Below are positions 35,143 to 37,795 of a stretch of 37,795 nucleotides of DNA, one piece after another. The notes under the pieces were generated by a model, which saw only the letters and a program-made list of their open reading frames with translations, was not told the origin of the DNA and searched no databases. Location: positions 1 to 37,795 of the forward strand of contig CAZWUO010000014.1 of assembly GCA_964636675.1 (NCBI GenBank), given 5' to 3'. How positions within the stretch are numbered: the stretch's first letter is position 1; the number at the start of each line of letters is the position of its first letter. This DNA is from JALUUH01 sp964636675. GTDB taxonomy: Bacteria; Pseudomonadota; Gammaproteobacteria; S012-40. The position numbers and the translations under genes were made by a program.

Positions 35143-35159
35143 TGATAGAATTTCTATCA
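35143..35159. repeat. 17-bp palindrome upstream of the transglutaminase-like gene
   Basis: TGATAGA-ATT-TCTATCA, a perfect 7-bp inverted repeat with a 3-nt centre, about 145 nt before the start codon and 96 nt before the -10 candidate. The size and symmetry suit a dimeric repressor, but it matches no operator I know. Confidence 0.35.
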
Positions 35160-35254
35160 TCTTATAGCTCATTCAGTGTATTGCTTAACCTTAGCATATC
35201 TTTTTACTTGCCAATATTTAAAAACTAAACGAGAATGACCACCTGAAAACCCCG

Positions 35255-35260
35255 TATAAT
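35255..35260 (+). promoter_or_regulatory. Candidate -10 element for the transglutaminase-like gene
   Basis: Perfect TATAAT, 43 nt before the start codon. The region 16-18 nt upstream (around 35231-35238) does not match TTGACA, so only the -10 supports the call. Confidence 0.35.
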
Positions 35261-35303
35261 CCGTGCAACGACGGCAAGTATCATTCAACCCATAGGATAG
35301 ACA

Positions 35304-36770
35304 ATGACTCGGATTTCTGCCCTTGTCCTCGCACCCACACTTTGCCTAATAGCGTTCTCAATCTCGGCGCAAAATGACTTCGATACTTGGAAAACCCAAC
35401 AACTTAATGAGTTTTCGGATTATAAAACTAAACAAGACAAAGAGTTTGCAGGTTTCTTAAAAGCCAGCTGGATCGAATTGCATACCATTAACGGCAAACC
35501 GTTACTCGAAAAAAGAAAAATCATCACACCGCCGAAGGCTCCCAAACAAGCAAGCAAAACCAGCACTGCAAAAAAACCCGTTCGCGTTAAACTCTCTCCC
35601 AAAAAATCTAATATTAAACCGCTGCAAAAACCGCTACAAATCGCCATGAAACCGATAAAGGGGGATGTCATTAAGGTGGTTAATTTTGGCATCCCACTCA
35701 CTTTCCCCTATGACAAATCTATCCAAAAAAAACTTCCAGCAAACATCAATAAGGATATCATTAGTCAACATTGGAGCTTGTTAGCTAAATCCAACTATGA
35801 ACCCATGCTCGAGCAACTTCAGACGCTAAAAAAACAATTAAAACTCAATGACTGGGCTTACGCAATATTGATTCATAAAATTGCTGAAAGGATTTATCCC
35901 GCGCAAAAAAACGCGCAGGCAATGTTTTCATGGTTTGTCTTGATAAAAACCGGCTATAAAGCGCGAGTCGCGTTCAAGAACCGTCAGATATATTTACTAC
36001 TTGCCAGCCAACAGAAGATCTATTCAACAAGCTATCTGACCTATCATAAAACAAAATACTATGCCTTAGATTTCGACGGCGGAAAGCAACCCAGACTGCA
36101 CAAAGTTTTTACCTACGATGCAAGCTATAAAGGCAGTGATCAAGCGCTTGATATGCGGCTTCCCCAACTCATGGAAACCGGTCTATCTGAACAAAAACGA
36201 AACTTAGAATTTAAGTATGCTAATAAAAAACATAAAATAACCAGCAACACGAATAAATACTTAATAGACTTCATGCGCACTTACCCACAAGTCCATTGGG
36301 AAGTTTTCTTTAATTCAAACCTCAATAACCCAACCCGCCAACAAATTATTGAGCAACTTCGCCCACTGGTTGATGGCCTCACCGAACAAGCAGCCGTCAA
36401 CTTGCTGCTGCGATTCGTGCAAACCTCTCTCACTTACGCCACAGATGACCAACAATTTGGCTACGAGAACCCACTCTTCGTAGAAGAAACCCTTTTCTAC
36501 CCGGAATCTGACTGTGAAGATCGCGCTGTTTTATTTGCATGGCTAGTACAAGAACTGCTAACACTCGATGTAGTCGGCCTGCATTACCCAGGACACATAT
36601 CAACGGCAGTGCGCTTAAATATGGAAATAAAAGGTGATTCGCTAACATACCAAGGAAAAAAATATCTCATCGCCGACCCTACCTATATCAACGCCAACAT
36701 CGGCATGGCAATGCCACAGCATAAACAAGCCAAAGCTGAGTTTGTAAAAATCAATCTAAGCAGACCCTGA
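35304..36770 (+). CDS. Secreted transglutaminase-like protein of unknown role
   Basis: 488 aa. A signal peptide (residues 1-22, cleavage after SISA) is followed by a Lys/Phe/Asp-rich stretch (residues 24-48), a Pro/Lys-rich basic linker (about 70-120) and a long mixed region. The C-terminal quarter has a transglutaminase-like cysteine-protease fold: Cys404 in E-S-D-C-E-D-R-A-V-L-F-A, His431 in Y-P-G-H-I-S-T-A-V and Asp458 in A-D-P-T-Y-I-N-A, which would form a Cys-His-Asp triad. Such domains hydrolyse or cross-link peptide bonds; the target is not known. AGGA lies 8 nt before the ATG. The gene stands alone between a hairpin and an antitoxin promoter. Confidence 0.82.
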   Translation: MTRISALVLAPTLCLIAFSISAQNDFDTWKTQQLNEFSDYKTKQDKEFAGFLKASWIELHTINGKPLLEKRKIITPPKAPKQASKTSTAKKPVRVKLSPKKSNIKPLQKPLQIAMKPIKGDVIKVVNFGIPLTFPYDKSIQKKLPANINKDIISQHWSLLAKSNYEPMLEQLQTLKKQLKLNDWAYAILIHKIAERIYPAQKNAQAMFSWFVLIKTGYKARVAFKNRQIYLLLASQQKIYSTSYLTYHKTKYYALDFDGGKQPRLHKVFTYDASYKGSDQALDMRLPQLMETGLSEQKRNLEFKYANKKHKITSNTNKYLIDFMRTYPQVHWEVFFNSNLNNPTRQQIIEQLRPLVDGLTEQAAVNLLLRFVQTSLTYATDDQQFGYENPLFVEETLFYPESDCEDRAVLFAWLVQELLTLDVVGLHYPGHISTAVRLNMEIKGDSLTYQGKKYLIADPTYINANIGMAMPQHKQAKAEFVKINLSRP

Positions 36771-36788
36771 CCTCAGAACCCTCTTTTT

Positions 36789-36816
36789 TTGACAAACCAG
36801 ACCAGACTATACTAAT
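36789..36816 (+). promoter_or_regulatory. Candidate promoter of the antitoxin gene
   Basis: Perfect -35 TTGACA (36789-36794), then 16 nt, then ACTAAT (36811-36816, 4 of 6). A better -10, TATACT at 36808-36813, would have only 13 nt of spacing. It lies about 30 nt before the antitoxin start. Confidence 0.4.
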
Positions 36817-36846
36817 AAGCTATTAAATTAACGATGAGGTGCCGAA

Positions 36847-37119
36847 ATGCGTATTACCAATATTTCCGATGCAAAAGCCAACTTATCGCGCTTAATTGAA
36901 TTAGTGCAAAATTCCGATAAACCCATTGTTATTGGAAAAGCAGGTAAGCCCGTTGCCGTATTGTCCGCATTTAAAGCCGACAACGCCCCTCGAAAATTAG
37001 GCGGAAGTTGGGAAGGCAAGGTCAAAATCTCCGATGATTTTGATACGATTCCAGATGAGTGGATGGATGCCTTTTGTGGATCATCATCTACCGTTGCAAA
37101 TGGAAAAAAAACTCGGTGA
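36847..37119 (+). CDS. Phd/YefM-family antitoxin
   Basis: 90 aa. N-terminal Phd fold: M-R-I-T-N-I-S-D-A-K-A-N-L-S-R-L-I-E, then I-V-I-G-K-A-G-K-P-V-A-V-L. The C-terminal half (PDEWMDAF) is the toxin-neutralising tail usual in antitoxins of PIN toxins. AGGTG lies 8 nt before the ATG. Its TGA overlaps the GTG of the broken toxin gene (GTGA at 37116-37119), the normal coupling of this toxin-antitoxin type. Antitoxins of this family usually repress their own promoter. Confidence 0.9.
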   Translation: MRITNISDAKANLSRLIELVQNSDKPIVIGKAGKPVAVLSAFKADNAPRKLGGSWEGKVKISDDFDTIPDEWMDAFCGSSSTVANGKKTR

Positions 37120-37291
37120 ACTTCTTATTAGATACACATATCAACATGCGCAACTCGCAGGCAAACTCCCACCAACCCATAAAGACCCATTTGATAGAAT
37201 GTTAGTCGCCCAAGTCATGATCGAAAAATTAACCATTGTCACTCGAGATCGGCTCATAGAACAATACGAGGTTAGCGTACTCAAGGCCTGA
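37116..37291 (+). pseudogene. VapC-type PIN toxin, internally deleted and frameshifted
   Basis: From the GTG at 37116 the first nine codons read V-N-F-L-L-D-T-H-I, the standard PIN toxin N-terminus with its first catalytic Asp. The frame then shifts: from about 37140 the other frame gives L-A-G-K-L-P-P-T-H-K-D-P-F-D-R-M-L-V-A-Q-V-M-I-E-K-L-T-I-V-T-R-D, the conserved C-terminus, ending at 37291. The middle, about 70-80 codons with other catalytic residues, is missing. A normal VapC of this group is near 125-130 aa. The toxin cannot be active. Confidence 0.82.
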
Positions 37292-37449
37292 CTAGAGAGA
37301 GTTCTCAATTAATACTGTTTGCCAAGCCCTCACGCCTTGCTTGACTCTTTTCCAGGTGCGACAGAACGACAGTATTTTTTTTGCTACTGCGGTATACTGC
37401 CCCGCGAAGTGTCCTTATACATAATCGAGTACAGCAACAGGAATTATTC

Positions 37450-37743
37450 ATGCGCTACCTCACTATCATCATTGCCTATTCGATGCTTGCGTTAATTTTT
37501 GGGCTGGCTTTTTTACTTCCCGAAAGACCGGCTTCTTATGCTGATATGCTCATGCTAACTGCCATATTAACGCTCGTCGTTGCGACCTTCGATTTAATTG
37601 GACAAAGATTGATAGACAGTCGCTGGTTTGTCGGTTCACCCATGCCCATACGCGCCTTCGTTGGGATGACTGTTTTTTTGCTATTTCTTGGGATCGTTTA
37701 TCAAATAGTTGAATTCATGGGGCTTGCAACAATACCTTGGTAA
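37450..37743 (+). CDS. Small membrane protein of unknown function
   Basis: 97 aa from the ATG at 37450, chosen because AGGA lies 8 nt upstream; the longer reading to 37381 adds a stretch with no ribosome site. Three membrane helices, about residues 3-19, 31-50 and 68-90, with a short charged loop (GQRLIDSRWFVGS) before the third. I do not recognise the family. A hairpin follows the stop. Confidence 0.72.
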   Translation: MRYLTIIIAYSMLALIFGLAFLLPERPASYADMLMLTAILTLVVATFDLIGQRLIDSRWFVGSPMPIRAFVGMTVFLLFLGIVYQIVEFMGLATIPW

Positions 37744-37748
37744 GCTCT

Positions 37749-37771
37749 TTTATCCTGCTGGCCAGGATAAA
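37749..37771 (+). terminator. Hairpin after the small membrane protein gene
   Basis: TTTATCCTG (37749-37757), loop CTGGC, CAGGATAAA (37763-37771): a perfect 9-bp stem 5 nt after the stop. On the plus strand no T-run follows; on the minus strand the stem is followed by A-to-T flanks, so it may serve either direction. Confidence 0.5.
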
Positions 37772-37795
37772 TATGATCGATAGCCGGTCGCTATT

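Noticed and set aside
35203..35280. TACTTGCC / GGCAAGTA inverted repeat around the transglutaminase-like promoter
   Set aside because: Only 8 bp with about 60 nt between arms; chance occurrence is likely.
36789..36813. TTGACA with TATACT as a strong promoter pair for the antitoxin
   Set aside because: The spacing of 13 nt is too short; the weaker ACTAAT at 16 nt was used instead with low confidence.
1..37795. CRISPR arrays, tRNA or rRNA genes, prophage modules
   Set aside because: No regularly spaced repeats, cloverleaf-like sequences, rRNA-like stretches or phage structural genes were seen.

Overview
The window looks like a piece of a gammaproteobacterial chromosome of modest GC content (roughly 40-45%, estimated by eye). 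Almost every gene is an intact housekeeping-type gene. The mlaFEDCB / ibaG / murA / hisGDCBHAFIE / tatABC / degS-like order is a beta- and gammaproteobacterial arrangement. The genus cannot be named from this sequence.

Left part (1-6757, all minus strand): an act operon for alternative complex III (ACIII), the quinol-oxidising complex that replaces cytochrome bc1. It reads actA (pentahaem cytochrome c), actB1 (molybdopterin-enzyme-like, Tat signal plus lipobox), actB2 (four-cluster ferredoxin), actC (NrfD-like), actD, actE (monohaem cytochrome c) and the start of actF, which runs off the window edge. Upstream lie a Nif3-like gene (minus) and a membrane-anchored DegS/AlgW-type protease (plus).

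Centre (9370-23975, minus strand): read in the direction of transcription, mlaF-mlaE-mlaD-(TolC-like)-mlaC-mlaB, ibaG, murA, hisG-D-C-B-H-A-F-I-E, tatA-B-C. A TolC-family gene sits inside the lipid-transport operon with overlapping ends. Two non-coding insert-like stretches interrupt the run, one between mlaB and ibaG and one between hisE and tatA. The histidine genes give the whole pathway from PRPP except the HisZ partner needed by short-form HisG, and apart from histidinol-phosphate phosphatase, which is also not here.

Right part (24424-37795, mostly plus strand): an accessory region. It starts with a CDP-alcohol phosphatidyltransferase, a GtrA-like membrane protein and, convergent to them, a mycobacterial-type inositol-1-phosphate synthase. 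Together these suggest inositol-phospholipid synthesis. A 168-bp MITE-like element with TA flanks follows, then nhaA and a lysylphosphatidylglycerol-synthase-TM-type flippase. Next comes a two-gene ATP-dependent reductase system: a fused double activase of 1125 aa and a 544-aa 2-hydroxyacyl-CoA-dehydratase-like protein. Last are a secreted transglutaminase-like protein, a Phd-type antitoxin next to a deleted VapC toxin, and a small membrane protein.

Most worth following up: the inositol-lipid cassette, the fused activase/dehydratase-like pair of unknown substrate, the TolC-like gene within mla, and the position of the ACIII operon next to the nif3/degS/tat block where I recall petABC often lying in relatives.
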